A DNA stretch of 50,013 nucleotides, taken from Planctomycetota bacterium. Its GTDB lineage: Bacteria > Planctomycetota > Phycisphaerae > Sedimentisphaerales > Anaerobacaceae. Both the position numbers and the translations under genes were made by a program. Shown here in pieces: positions 36,061-44,266 of this stretch. The stretch spans positions 1 through 50,013 of the forward strand of contig JADFJC010000014.1 in assembly GCA_022566315.1 (NCBI GenBank). The letters are read 5' to 3'. The notes under the pieces are model-generated. The model saw nothing but the letters and a program-made list of their open reading frames with translations. It was not told the DNA's origin and searched no databases. Each line of letters opens with the position of its first letter. Positions within the stretch are counted from its first letter, which is position 1.

Positions 36061-38229
36061 ATGAATTTTAGTGGATTTTATGCTACGTTTATGTTACCGA
36101 TGTCGAACATGGAAACATCAATACACAGACGCAGAAGAATACTTCTCCACTTTTTTTTAGGGATTGGATTGCCCAGTTTGCTTCTGGGTTATCTTGCGTT
36201 CCGTGGCATCCAGAATGATATAGCGCTGCTGGAAAAAGAGCAGCTCAACGAACACAATACAATTGCCCAACAGATTACTAATTCAATTAATGACAAGATT
36301 TCGGCTCTCGAAGAGGCCTTTCTCGATTCCATCGCGAATCTCCAATCGCCTCAGCGCGGTTCAGCCGTCCTGCGTTCACTGGAGCGTCTAAAAAGCCGCC
36401 AATCTCTCGTTGAGGAAGTCTTCTTCTTTGAAAGTGCCGAACGCATTCAACTTCCCCTTGCGAAGCTCCTTTTTCTTTCCAGCGGCAGCGCAAAATCATT
36501 ACCGCCTCAACCGCGGCCATCCGCCTTGTTGCTCGGAGAGCAATATGAGTTTCAGCAGAAGCGTTATCAAGAAGCCCTGACCAGCTATAAGCAGGCCTTT
36601 GCCCAAATTTCCAATCACCAGGCCAAGGCTGAAGCGCTAAATGCAATTGCCAGAGTTCAGATAAAATCAAACCTTTTCCCGGACGCCATAAAATCGTACG
36701 AGACAATTGCACAAGACTACAGCAATACACGAATGGGTGGTGGTATGCCATCGGGATTGGCTGCGAGGTTAGAGCTCGGCGATTTATTTTCTGCAATCGA
36801 CGATTCAAGTAGTGCCGTTCAGACATTTATTCGTTTATACCAAAGCCTGATTCATGCCGAATGGGAGCTGGAAAAATCTCAATATGAATTTTTTGCTCAA
36901 CAAGCTGAAGAATCGATTGATGAAATCTTTTCGCAGGATGCACCCATGCAGTCATACCAAAGCACCTTTAGAATGTTGAGAAGCGAGGAAAAGAAGCAAA
37001 GAGAAATCACGGAAAGGCTGCTTACATTTCAGGAGAATGCAGCGCCTAATTTGCTGGCAAAAGTCCCTCGAAGTATGGAAAATTCCCGCAATGCACTCAG
37101 GCGATTTACATTGGACATCGCAGGACGCACGTATCTTGTTTCCATCCCGGGCGAGCGGGAAGGAAATGGAAACGAAGATAACGGGATTTGGGGGCTTCTG
37201 CTCAGTTCTGAACAGCTCAAGGCCAACCTTCTGGCGCCGATAATTCGGCAGCATGTTTCCTCAGAGGATATTCACTGGATTGTAAAAGGCAGAGACGGCC
37301 AGGCCATCTTGAAATCGGATGACTCAGCATCGGGTTCTATGACCGTCAGAGCCAATTTTGCCGGGAACTTTCCACCCTGGTCTCTTGAGCTATATCAACA
37401 GGACCCGCGTCTTTTTGAAACGCTTCTCACTTCACGACGCGGCATTTATCTTTATATGTTCGTCCTTCTCGCAGGTATTCTGATATTCGGCCTGACCCTG
37501 ACAATTCGCATCGTTACCCATGAGCTTGAGCTTGGAAAAATGAAGTCCGATTTTGTTTCGACCATTTCCCACGAATTCAAAAGTCCTTTAACATCTATCC
37601 GGCAGTTGTCCGAGATGCTTCAAGCCGGCCGGGTCCCTTCTGAAGAACGCCGCCAACGCTACTATAATGTTCTCCTGGAACAAAGTGAAAGACTCTCGTT
37701 ACTCATCGACAACATTTTAGATTTTGCAAAGATGGAAGAAGGTAAAAAAGAATTCGAGTTCGAGATGGTTGATATCGGCCCACTATTGGAAGAGCTTGTT
37801 TCAACGATTCAACAGCAGGTGCGTCACGAAGGCTTTACCGTTCAGGCAGAAATTGATAAGCCCCTGCCATCCATTCAGGCCGACCGTGCCGCCATAACCC
37901 AGGCGATTACCAATTTGATTGACAATGCCATCAAATACTCTGCCGGAGCCAAGAAGGTCTTCGTTCGGGGATTTACCCAGAATCAATATCTGATTATTGC
38001 CGTCCAGGACTTCGGCCTCGGCATCGAGCCGGAAGAAATCGACAAAGTTTTTGAACGCTTCTATCGCGGCGGTGATGAGCTGACGCGGACGGTAAAAGGA
38101 AGCGGGCTTGGATTGACTTTGGTCAAACAAATTGTCCAGGCCCATCACGGGAGTGTGCACGTTGAAAGCGAGCCTGGCCGCGGCAGCACATTTTCGATAA
38201 GGCTTCCACTACCATTGACGGAGGTTTAA
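36061..38229 (+). CDS. Sensor histidine kinase with extracytoplasmic TPR-containing domain
   Basis: A 722-residue membrane kinase. The first membrane helix (about 28-48) and the second (about 460-483) bracket an outer domain of about 410 residues, in which residues 155-230 are TPR-like (YEFQQKRYQEALTSYKQAFA, AKAEALNAIARVQIKSN). The cytoplasmic part has HisKA with phospho-acceptor His504 in STISHEFKSPLTSIRQL, then the N box DNAIKYS, G1 VQDFGLGIEPEEID, F box VFERFYRG and G2 GSGLGLTLV. It is a complete kinase. The first start 36061 is used; ATG 36109 is an alternative giving 706 residues. The response regulator follows after four bases, so the two are an operon. Confidence 0.88.
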   Translation: MNFSGFYATFMLPMSNMETSIHRRRRILLHFFLGIGLPSLLLGYLAFRGIQNDIALLEKEQLNEHNTIAQQITNSINDKISALEEAFLDSIANLQSPQRGSAVLRSLERLKSRQSLVEEVFFFESAERIQLPLAKLLFLSSGSAKSLPPQPRPSALLLGEQYEFQQKRYQEALTSYKQAFAQISNHQAKAEALNAIARVQIKSNLFPDAIKSYETIAQDYSNTRMGGGMPSGLAARLELGDLFSAIDDSSSAVQTFIRLYQSLIHAEWELEKSQYEFFAQQAEESIDEIFSQDAPMQSYQSTFRMLRSEEKKQREITERLLTFQENAAPNLLAKVPRSMENSRNALRRFTLDIAGRTYLVSIPGEREGNGNEDNGIWGLLLSSEQLKANLLAPIIRQHVSSEDIHWIVKGRDGQAILKSDDSASGSMTVRANFAGNFPPWSLELYQQDPRLFETLLTSRRGIYLYMFVLLAGILIFGLTLTIRIVTHELELGKMKSDFVSTISHEFKSPLTSIRQLSEMLQAGRVPSEERRQRYYNVLLEQSERLSLLIDNILDFAKMEEGKKEFEFEMVDIGPLLEELVSTIQQQVRHEGFTVQAEIDKPLPSIQADRAAITQAITNLIDNAIKYSAGAKKVFVRGFTQNQYLIIAVQDFGLGIEPEEIDKVFERFYRGGDELTRTVKGSGLGLTLVKQIVQAHHGSVHVESEPGRGSTFSIRLPLPLTEV

Positions 38230-38233
38230 TTAA

Positions 38234-38914
38234 ATGGAAAAAATTCTTATCATTGAAGATGAGGAAAGTATCCTGATGGCGTTGGCCGATGACCTCGCCC
38301 TTGAGGGGTACGAAGTTGCAAGCGCAAGAGACGGGCTCCAGGGCCTCTCAATGGCAAAAGAAAAGGGACACGACCTCATCATTCTCGACATTATGCTGCC
38401 GAAGATGGACGGCTTTGAGGTTTGCAAACAATTGCGTCAGGCCGGCGTGGGAACACCCATTCTGATGTTGACCGCCAAAAGCCAGGAGATTGATAAGGTC
38501 CTCGGACTGGAGCTGGGCGCCGACGATTACGTTACCAAGCCATTCAGCCCCCGCGAACTCATTGCTCGTGTGAAGGCCATTCTTAGACGAGTCAAGGGTA
38601 TCCAGGAACAGATGGATGTTTATCGCTTCGGCGACGTGGAAATTGATTTCAAAAAGTACGAAGTGAAAAAGAAGGGACAGCCGGTTTATTTGACTACGCT
38701 CGAGTTTTCCTTAATCGGCTTTCTCATTAAGCATAAAGACCAGGTCTTGGACCGTTCGGCCATTCTTGATGGGGTCTGGGGCGAGGATGTATATGTATTA
38801 CCCAAGACCGTGGACACTCATATTGGCCACCTGCGGAAGAAAATCGAAGACGACCCGGCCAATCCCAAGCACATCATTGGCGTGCGGGGCATAGGATACA
38901 AGTTTATTAGCTAA
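38234..38914 (+). CDS. OmpR/PhoB-family response regulator
   Basis: A 226-residue DNA-binding regulator. Its receiver has the acidic pocket EDE, phospho-acceptor Asp52 in ILDIMLPKMDGFE, Thr80 and Lys102. The winged-helix output (about 130-226) has YLTTLEFSLIGFLIKHK, the recognition helix TVDTHIGHLRKKIEDDP and the hairpin RGIGYKF. It is paired with the kinase upstream. Regulators of this class bind 11-base direct repeats; exactly such repeats lie 265 bases downstream. PhoB/PhoP-like by sequence, but phosphate genes are not in the window, so the signal is not known. Confidence 0.92.
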   Translation: MEKILIIEDEESILMALADDLALEGYEVASARDGLQGLSMAKEKGHDLIILDIMLPKMDGFEVCKQLRQAGVGTPILMLTAKSQEIDKVLGLELGADDYVTKPFSPRELIARVKAILRRVKGIQEQMDVYRFGDVEIDFKKYEVKKKGQPVYLTTLEFSLIGFLIKHKDQVLDRSAILDGVWGEDVYVLPKTVDTHIGHLRKKIEDDPANPKHIIGVRGIGYKFIS

Positions 38915-39165
38915 GGTTCAGAGGTTCAGGGTTTAATGGTTCGACAGTTGAAAGGTTCAGGGTTAAAAATAGGGTCATTCCACCAACCTTGAACCGTTGA
39001 ACCCGGAACTTTGAACCATACCAAAAATAGGATTATTCCACCAACTTTGAACCGTGAACTTGGAACGGTAAACCTGCTTTAGCGTTTGCTTCAAACCGCT
39101 AAAGTACTATGAAAGGTAACATCCAACAACCGTGAACCGTTGAACCTTGAACCTCTGAACCCTGA
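38914..39165. repeat. GGTTCAG/TGAACCT-type repeat region
   Basis: About 250 bases made largely of 7-base-like units: GGTTCAG, AGGTTCAGG, TTGAACC, GTGAACCGT, TTGAACCTC. The first part has one polarity (GGTTCA) and the rest the other (TGAACC), forming large inverted repeats around non-repeat stretches. It is a further member of the heptamer-type arrays. No coding capacity. Confidence 0.8.
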
Positions 39166-39177
39166 ACCCAAACACAA

Positions 39178-39221
39178 CTTCACCAAATCTTCACCAAAAC
39201 TTCACTTGGGCTTCACGCATT
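39178..39221 (+). promoter_or_regulatory. Four 11-bp direct repeats (Pho-box type operator)
   Basis: CTTCACCAAAT, CTTCACCAAAA, CTTCACTTGGG and CTTCACGCATT lie head to tail with exact 11-base spacing. This is the arrangement bound by dimers of OmpR/PhoB-class regulators. A weaker fifth half-site, CGACAG, may follow at 39222. A regulator of this class is encoded just upstream. Confidence 0.75.
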
Positions 39222-39237
39222 CGACAGCTCTCCATAG

Positions 39238-39243
39238 TATAAT
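39238..39243 (+). promoter_or_regulatory. Consensus -10 box downstream of the 11-bp repeats
   Basis: A perfect TATAAT 16 bases after the last clear repeat. No good -35 is seen: the repeat array occupies its place, as in activator-dependent Pho promoters. Transcription would start near 39250 and run into the duplicated leader. Confidence 0.65.
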
Positions 39244-39256
39244 TTTCTCCATAAGC

Positions 39257-39397
39257 AAAACCTTTTAGTTGTAACAATTGGTCGGTTGTATTGGCGGCTA
39301 AAAAAAGAAAGGAGAAAAGAATGAGAGAAACCTTTTAGTGTTGACAGTTGGTCAGTTTTATTGGTAACTAAAAAGTTAAGGAGAAAAAAAATGAAAG
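39257..39397 (+). repeat. Tandemly duplicated leader including ribosome site and ATG
   Basis: Two imperfect copies with a period of 70 bases. Each begins AAACCTTTTAGT, contains TTGGTC-GTT-TATTGG, and ends with AAGGAGAAAA and an ATG (39321 and 39391). The upstream copy opens a six-codon frame: ATG AGA GAA ACC TTT TAG (39321-39338). The downstream copy starts the real gene. Confidence 0.8.
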
Positions 39398-41628
39398 TTC
39401 GCACACAACTAACAAACAATGAAAACCGAAAAAGGACAAACACGAAACTTCAATCTATCGCTGGTATTGTTTTTGCGCTGATGCTTGTTGTGGCCTCATC
39501 GGCCTACGCCAAGCAGAAAGCCGGAGTGCTTTTCCAGTCCGGCCTGTACCAGGAACAAGTGAAGGGGGACCTGGATGCCGCCATCAAGGTTTACGAACGT
39601 ATCATTGTAAACTTTCCCAGGAACCGTCCGGTCGTGGCAAAGGCCCTGCTCCACATCGGCCTATGCTACGAGAAGATGGGCAAACAGGAGGCGCAGAAAA
39701 CCTATCGACACCTCATCAAGGAGTATGCCGACCAGCCGGAGACTGTGCAGACAGCGCGTGAACGCCTGAAGCAGCTCGACGCCGGGGCGCCGGGAGCCAA
39801 AGTCAACGGACCTACCTACCGTCTTGTCCTTGACGAGCAAATAGCCGGTAAGCATATGGGTATGTGTGACTTCTCGCCCAGCGGTGACCGGATTGTATTT
39901 CAATCTCCGGACAATTTATACATCACCGATCAGACCACAACCATTATACGACCGCTTCTCGATGATTTAGGGCCATGGCAGCAGGTCGGTCGGCCGCGCT
40001 GGTCGCCTGATGGTCGGTTAATTGCCTATTCGCTAATGAGAGCGCCGCCGCCGGATTCGGATGCAAAGATCATATGTGCCATTTTTGTCCTCGATCCAGA
40101 CGGCGGAGCGCCTCGGCAGATCGGTCCTGATGTGACTAAACGATTTATTCAATCGGTCTTTTGGACACCTGATGGCCACCTTACCTACCACACCAACGAA
40201 GGTATTCGCACGCTTACCCTGGACGGCAATGAAGTTCGGTTCATCCTAAGGAAAGATGTGCCTTTCGTCAGAGGTGAGTTGTTGGGGCGTGGTTATTCAC
40301 CGAATGGACTTTGGTTCGTGTCTAACCGGAAGAAGAAAGACGGGTCCGGCTCGAATCTCCGTATTCTTCCCGTTACAGGAGGCACAGACCGGCGCCTCAC
40401 TCACTTGCCGGGGTCCAGCAAAGCTCCCACATGGGCTCCCGATGGACGTACCCTTTACTTTGTCTCGGGGAGAACCGGTACATTGAATATCTGGCGACTC
40501 CCTATGGACCAGGAAAAGGGCCTTGCGACAGGCGAGCCCCAGCAGGTGACGTTTTTCAAAGATACGATTGTACTGGACCCCAAGGTGCTTGGCGACGGTA
40601 GTAGCATCGGCTTTGGCATGTTCAAGATAAATACATCCATCAAGGTGGCGGACTCTTCATCGCCGCTTGAAGCCCGTTCGCTGGTTCGTTGCGCCAAGTA
40701 TTGTCCGGAACTGTCACCTGATGGGCGAATTATCTACTATGTGAACAACATGCCGGGCAAAGAAGGAATATACGCCGTGTTGCGCGACGGAGGCGCACCA
40801 CGACGATTGACCGAGAGTTTTCCAGAGGAGCATACAGGCTTGATTAACTATCACAGGTTCGCTCTCTCACCCGATGGTCGGACCCTCGCGTACTCCACCA
40901 GAATCGGCAACGAGAAAGGCATTTTTACTGTACCGACAATGGGAGGAGACCCGAGACTTCTGGTGCAAATAACAAATGCGAAATCGAGCCCGGTGCCGCA
41001 GTGGTCTCCAGATGGCTCTCAGTTGGCATACTCGGATGGCAACGATCTTTACATCATTCCCGCGGCCGGCGGCCAACCACGCAAACTCGCCCATATGAAC
41101 CACGGATGGGAGGACTACTCCGTCCGCTGGTCACCTGACGGGAAGTTCATCGCTGCCTTTGGCATACCCAAGCCCGGAAATAGCGCTGATAACGCTGTTT
41201 TTGTGGTGCCTGCCTCCGGCGGCGAACTGCGGCAACTGACGTCTGACGTCGAGTGGAAGGAAGGGCTTGAATGGCACCCGGACGGCCAGCGTCTGACGTA
41301 TCACGTGTCCCGGCTTGACAGTGAGACGCATCAGACATACCTGGATGGTCGAGAACCCACCTTGCTCGTTAACGCTCCTGATGTCTGGGACTACGTCGGC
41401 AAGTGGGCACCGGACGGCCGTCGCTTCTTCTTTGTAGGTGGCCCTCGCATGTACGTTTATGACGAATCCTCCGGCAAGACAACGCAGGTGTCAGAACACG
41501 GGGATGAAGCAGGCGTTCCACGCTGGAGCCGTGATGGAAAGACGATGGCCTGGTGGGCAACCAGGAGAACAAGCCGTCAGATCTGGATAATGGAGAACTT
41601 CCTGCCGAAATCTACAGCCGGCGAGTGA
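39391..41628 (+). CDS. Exported TPR plus TolB-like beta-propeller protein
   Basis: A 745-residue exported protein. A basic N-terminus and hydrophobic core (about 20-40, ending SSAYA-KQ) form the signal peptide. Residues 45-130 are TPR-like: QEQVKGDLDAAIKVYERIIV and ALLHIGLCYEKMGKQEAQKT. From 140 onward come WD40/PD40 blades with repeated W-SPDGR motifs (RWSPDGRLIAYS, TWAPDGRTLYFVS, QWSPDGSQLAYS, RWSPDGKFIAAFG), similar to TolB and prolyl-peptidase propellers. The ATG at 39391 lies after AAGGAG. It sits behind the 11-base repeat promoter, so it is a likely target of the adjacent regulator. The ligand is unknown. Confidence 0.82.
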   Translation: MKVRTQLTNNENRKRTNTKLQSIAGIVFALMLVVASSAYAKQKAGVLFQSGLYQEQVKGDLDAAIKVYERIIVNFPRNRPVVAKALLHIGLCYEKMGKQEAQKTYRHLIKEYADQPETVQTARERLKQLDAGAPGAKVNGPTYRLVLDEQIAGKHMGMCDFSPSGDRIVFQSPDNLYITDQTTTIIRPLLDDLGPWQQVGRPRWSPDGRLIAYSLMRAPPPDSDAKIICAIFVLDPDGGAPRQIGPDVTKRFIQSVFWTPDGHLTYHTNEGIRTLTLDGNEVRFILRKDVPFVRGELLGRGYSPNGLWFVSNRKKKDGSGSNLRILPVTGGTDRRLTHLPGSSKAPTWAPDGRTLYFVSGRTGTLNIWRLPMDQEKGLATGEPQQVTFFKDTIVLDPKVLGDGSSIGFGMFKINTSIKVADSSSPLEARSLVRCAKYCPELSPDGRIIYYVNNMPGKEGIYAVLRDGGAPRRLTESFPEEHTGLINYHRFALSPDGRTLAYSTRIGNEKGIFTVPTMGGDPRLLVQITNAKSSPVPQWSPDGSQLAYSDGNDLYIIPAAGGQPRKLAHMNHGWEDYSVRWSPDGKFIAAFGIPKPGNSADNAVFVVPASGGELRQLTSDVEWKEGLEWHPDGQRLTYHVSRLDSETHQTYLDGREPTLLVNAPDVWDYVGKWAPDGRRFFFVGGPRMYVYDESSGKTTQVSEHGDEAGVPRWSRDGKTMAWWATRRTSRQIWIMENFLPKSTAGE

Positions 41629-41643
41629 GGTCAGTAACAACTT

Positions 41644-41672
41644 GGGGCGGAACAAATCCACCGTTCCGCCCC
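41644..41672 (+). terminator. Perfect 10-pair GC-rich hairpin after the propeller gene
   Basis: GGGGCGGAAC and GTTCCGCCCC pair fully around a nine-base loop, 15 bases after the stop codon. The following CTTCGCTC has no T run, so it may work as a 3' stabiliser or a Rho-assisted terminator. Confidence 0.55.
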
Positions 41673-41932
41673 CTTCGCTCTACCACAAATCGTTAATAGT
41701 GATATTGGTTTTGGATACAGCACCTGCTGTCCTTTAAGACAGAGCTCCAGCCATCTGCCTTCTTTGCCTCTGTGCAAAATGCTCGCTATTTACTTGTTAT
41801 CCACATCGAATGCGATATACTTGTTCGCAATAGCCTCCCTTTGATAAAGGCTATCCCGGCGTTGGTTGAGTGGCCCCACAATCTCAGAGGTTCAAGGCTC
41901 GTGGCTTCTGTTCGAGCAGATGGGAAAGCATT
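41673..41932. other. 260-base spacer
   Basis: No gene. No repeat or clear promoter consensus was recognised. Confidence 0.4.
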
Positions 41933-43000
41933 ATGAAAATCAAATTTGTTCTCTTGCTGGTATGTCTTTTGTCAACGGCCGGCCTGATGGGTGATTTGTT
42001 GGAAAAGGGCCTCAGTGAAGAAAAGTCAACCGGGTCTCCGCGAGACAGCAAAGAGCCTTGGCGCGGCGTTCACATTGGTATTGGCAGCCAAAAGGCGGTG
42101 GAGCAGTTGACCGGTGCTGTTGGTGAGTTAGCCAAGCTCGGTGTAAATGTGATAGTAGCTGAGATTAATTACGGATACCAATATAGGTCGCATCCTGAGC
42201 TCCGGAGAAAAAATGCCGGCAGTGCTAAGCAGATAAAGAAGCTGCTCGGTGAATGCCGCAGGCACGGTGTCCGGCTGATTCCGCAATTCCAATGTCTTGG
42301 TCACCAGTCATGGGGCAAGAACACCTCGCCGCTGCTGGCAAAATATCCTCAGTTCGATGAGACACCGGGCAAGTATCCGAACAACGAAGGCATTTACTGT
42401 CGAAGCTGGTGTCCACTGCATCCGGAAGTCAACAAGGTTGTATTTGCACTTATGGACGAGCTGATAGAGGTGTTCGAGGCAGATGCTTTCCATGTGGGTA
42501 TGGACGAAGTGTTCCTCGTAGCCGAAGATGATTGCCCACGATGCAGAGGCAAGGATAAAGCCGAGCTTTTCGCAAAAGCCGTCAATGATTACTACAATCA
42601 TCTTGTCGGCAAACACAAAATTGAAATGCTGATGTGGGGCGACCGTTTGATCGATGCGTCAAAATACAGCTACGGCAAGTGGGAGGCCAGTGCCGACAAC
42701 ACAGCGGGAGCTGTCGATATGATTAGCAAGGACATCATAATCTGTGACTGGCACTACGAGCTGCGGCAGGCGTATGAATCGGTACCAATGTTTCTTGAGA
42801 AAGGTTTTCGCGTTTGGCCGGCCAGTTGGCGCAAACCCGACGCCGCTAAGGCTTTTGTGGATTACTCCAAACGATATGACAATGACCGCATGTTAGGACA
42901 TCTAAATACAACGTGGGGGGCGGTCGCCATAAACGAGCTGCCGTCCTTCGAGCCGCTGAGGTACGCGACGAGGAGTTTCAGCGGCGGCAGTGAAAAGTGA
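41933..43000 (+). CDS. GH20-like exported glycoside hydrolase
   Basis: A 355-residue protein with a signal peptide (about 1-20). The barrel resembles beta-N-acetylhexosaminidases of family GH20: a first strand with GVHIGIG, IPQFQCLGHQSWG, and the catalytic Asp191-Glu192 pair in FHVGMDEVF (family form H-x-G-x-DE). Trp-containing sites for the acetamido group (MLMWGDR, WPASWRKP) follow. The domain is smaller than classical enzymes and lacks the N-terminal GH20b domain, so substrate prediction is weak. The ATG at 41933 follows GGGAAAG. The neighbouring genes also suggest handling of amino-sugar polymers. Confidence 0.75.
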   Translation: MKIKFVLLLVCLLSTAGLMGDLLEKGLSEEKSTGSPRDSKEPWRGVHIGIGSQKAVEQLTGAVGELAKLGVNVIVAEINYGYQYRSHPELRRKNAGSAKQIKKLLGECRRHGVRLIPQFQCLGHQSWGKNTSPLLAKYPQFDETPGKYPNNEGIYCRSWCPLHPEVNKVVFALMDELIEVFEADAFHVGMDEVFLVAEDDCPRCRGKDKAELFAKAVNDYYNHLVGKHKIEMLMWGDRLIDASKYSYGKWEASADNTAGAVDMISKDIIICDWHYELRQAYESVPMFLEKGFRVWPASWRKPDAAKAFVDYSKRYDNDRMLGHLNTTWGAVAINELPSFEPLRYATRSFSGGSEK

Positions 43001-43009
43001 TAAATCCGG

Positions 43010-43165
43010 TACTACTCTGCGAAGTACTTCGCTGCGAAGCACGAGCATGAAAAGCTGAAGCGACTACTGCTTGGGAGCAACGTGTACGCATCTTGTGTAT
43101 CTATGGTGGAAGATGATGGTAATACGCAGTATCCCTTACGGGAGAAGATTGTATATTTCGAGAAT
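43010..43165 (+). pseudogene. Orphan C-terminal gene fragment
   Basis: After the hydrolase stop, the same frame is open and coding-like: YYSAKYFAAKHEHEKLKRLL, then GSNVYASCVSMVEDD and TQYPLREKIVYFENG. It has no start of its own and is cut by the dispersed repeat at 43166. It appears to be a piece of another, unidentified gene left by a deletion; chance coding is possible. Confidence 0.4.
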
Positions 43166-43203
43166 GGTTCGACAGGCTCACCATCCTGAGCAGAGTCGAA
43201 GGA
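43166..43203. repeat. Dispersed palindromic repeat (TTCGAC...GTCGAA type)
   Basis: GGTTCGACAGGCTCACCATC followed by CTGAGCAGAGTCGAAGGA forms a hairpin (TTCGAC/GTCGAA and GGCTCA/TGAGC). It is related to the repeat at 19437 and similar to repeats seen in many bacterial genomes. It lies just before the first tandem propeller gene. Confidence 0.7.
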
Positions 43204-43214
43204 AAAGGCCGCCT

Positions 43215-44252
43215 ATGAAACACGCAGGCATTTTTATCTCTATTATACTAACTCTGACTGTAGCCAATGGTGCTGTTCGCCAAGGAAAAAGGCAAAGGCT
43301 GAGAAAAGTCCCGTCACCGCGAGCGGAGCTGAATCTGAAGGAAGTCGCCTTTAAGATTGTGTACGAAACCTACCGAGAAACCGAAGGCCGACAAAACTGG
43401 GAGCTGTACCTGATAAACGCCGATGGTTCCAACCAGATTAATCTTACCAACACCCCTGATGTGGATGAGATGTATCCCCACGCCTCGCCCGATGGTACAA
43501 AGATATGTTTCGTTGCTGACGAAGGGACAGGCAGAAGAAAGGTTCGAAGTGTCTATTATATGAACGTTGATGGGACCGGACGTTTCAAAGTTGCCAGAAA
43601 CACTCGGCAGCCCTGCTGGAGTTTTGACAGCAAGAAAATCGCTTATTTAAAGGGAGAGTATGAGCGCTACAGCGACAGGCCATACGCAACATCTGATCTG
43701 ATAATCTATGACCTTCAGACCGGCAAATACACTCCTCACCCTAATAAAAAATTACATCATATTTATGCTCTGTGCTGGTCACCCGACGGCAATTGGTTTG
43801 TTGCTGCCATACACGGAGGTATGGAGTACAGCGATGCTGTCCTGGCTTTTGAAGCCAATGGGAAAAAGCTATTTGACCTGGGATGGTGGGGAGTCAAGGG
43901 CTGCCGACCCGACTTTAATCTTGACGGCAAAAAAATGGTGTGGGGGGAGACTGACTGGAATCTATGCCTGGGCGATATCGACCTGACCGGCCGTGCACCA
44001 CGCGTAACTAATATTCGCGAAGTTGCACGATGCCTGCGTAAGTCTAAAGTGTATCATGTTGATTTCTCACCGGATGAGCGGTACATCGCTTTCAGTTATG
44101 GCCCTTTCAAGGGAGCGCAACAAGTTGGCGGTAAAGCGAGAGGCTGGGACATCTGTGTGGGTGATATGTCAGGCAAGTGGGTAAAAATCACTACTGACGG
44201 CAACCACAACAAGGAACCCGATTGGGTGCCCATTCCATCGATAGGCCAGTGA
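43215..44252 (+). CDS. Exported TolB-like propeller protein, tandem copy 1
   Basis: A 345-residue protein with an ordinary signal peptide (MKHAGIFISIILTLTVANGA). The body is a six-bladed-type propeller with motifs ELYLINADGSNQINLTNTPD, YPHASPDGTKICFVADE, YYMNVDGTGRFKV, CWSPDGNWFVAAIHGG and VDFSPDERYIAFS. It is paralogous over its whole length to the next gene. The ATG at 43215 is chosen for the signal peptide; the frame is open further up through repeat sequence, which is unlikely to be translated. A sensor, scaffold or binding role outside the cytoplasm is probable; no catalytic motif is seen. Confidence 0.8.
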   Translation: MKHAGIFISIILTLTVANGAVRQGKRQRLRKVPSPRAELNLKEVAFKIVYETYRETEGRQNWELYLINADGSNQINLTNTPDVDEMYPHASPDGTKICFVADEGTGRRKVRSVYYMNVDGTGRFKVARNTRQPCWSFDSKKIAYLKGEYERYSDRPYATSDLIIYDLQTGKYTPHPNKKLHHIYALCWSPDGNWFVAAIHGGMEYSDAVLAFEANGKKLFDLGWWGVKGCRPDFNLDGKKMVWGETDWNLCLGDIDLTGRAPRVTNIREVARCLRKSKVYHVDFSPDERYIAFSYGPFKGAQQVGGKARGWDICVGDMSGKWVKITTDGNHNKEPDWVPIPSIGQ

Positions 44253-44266
44253 GCAAAGGAGACAAT

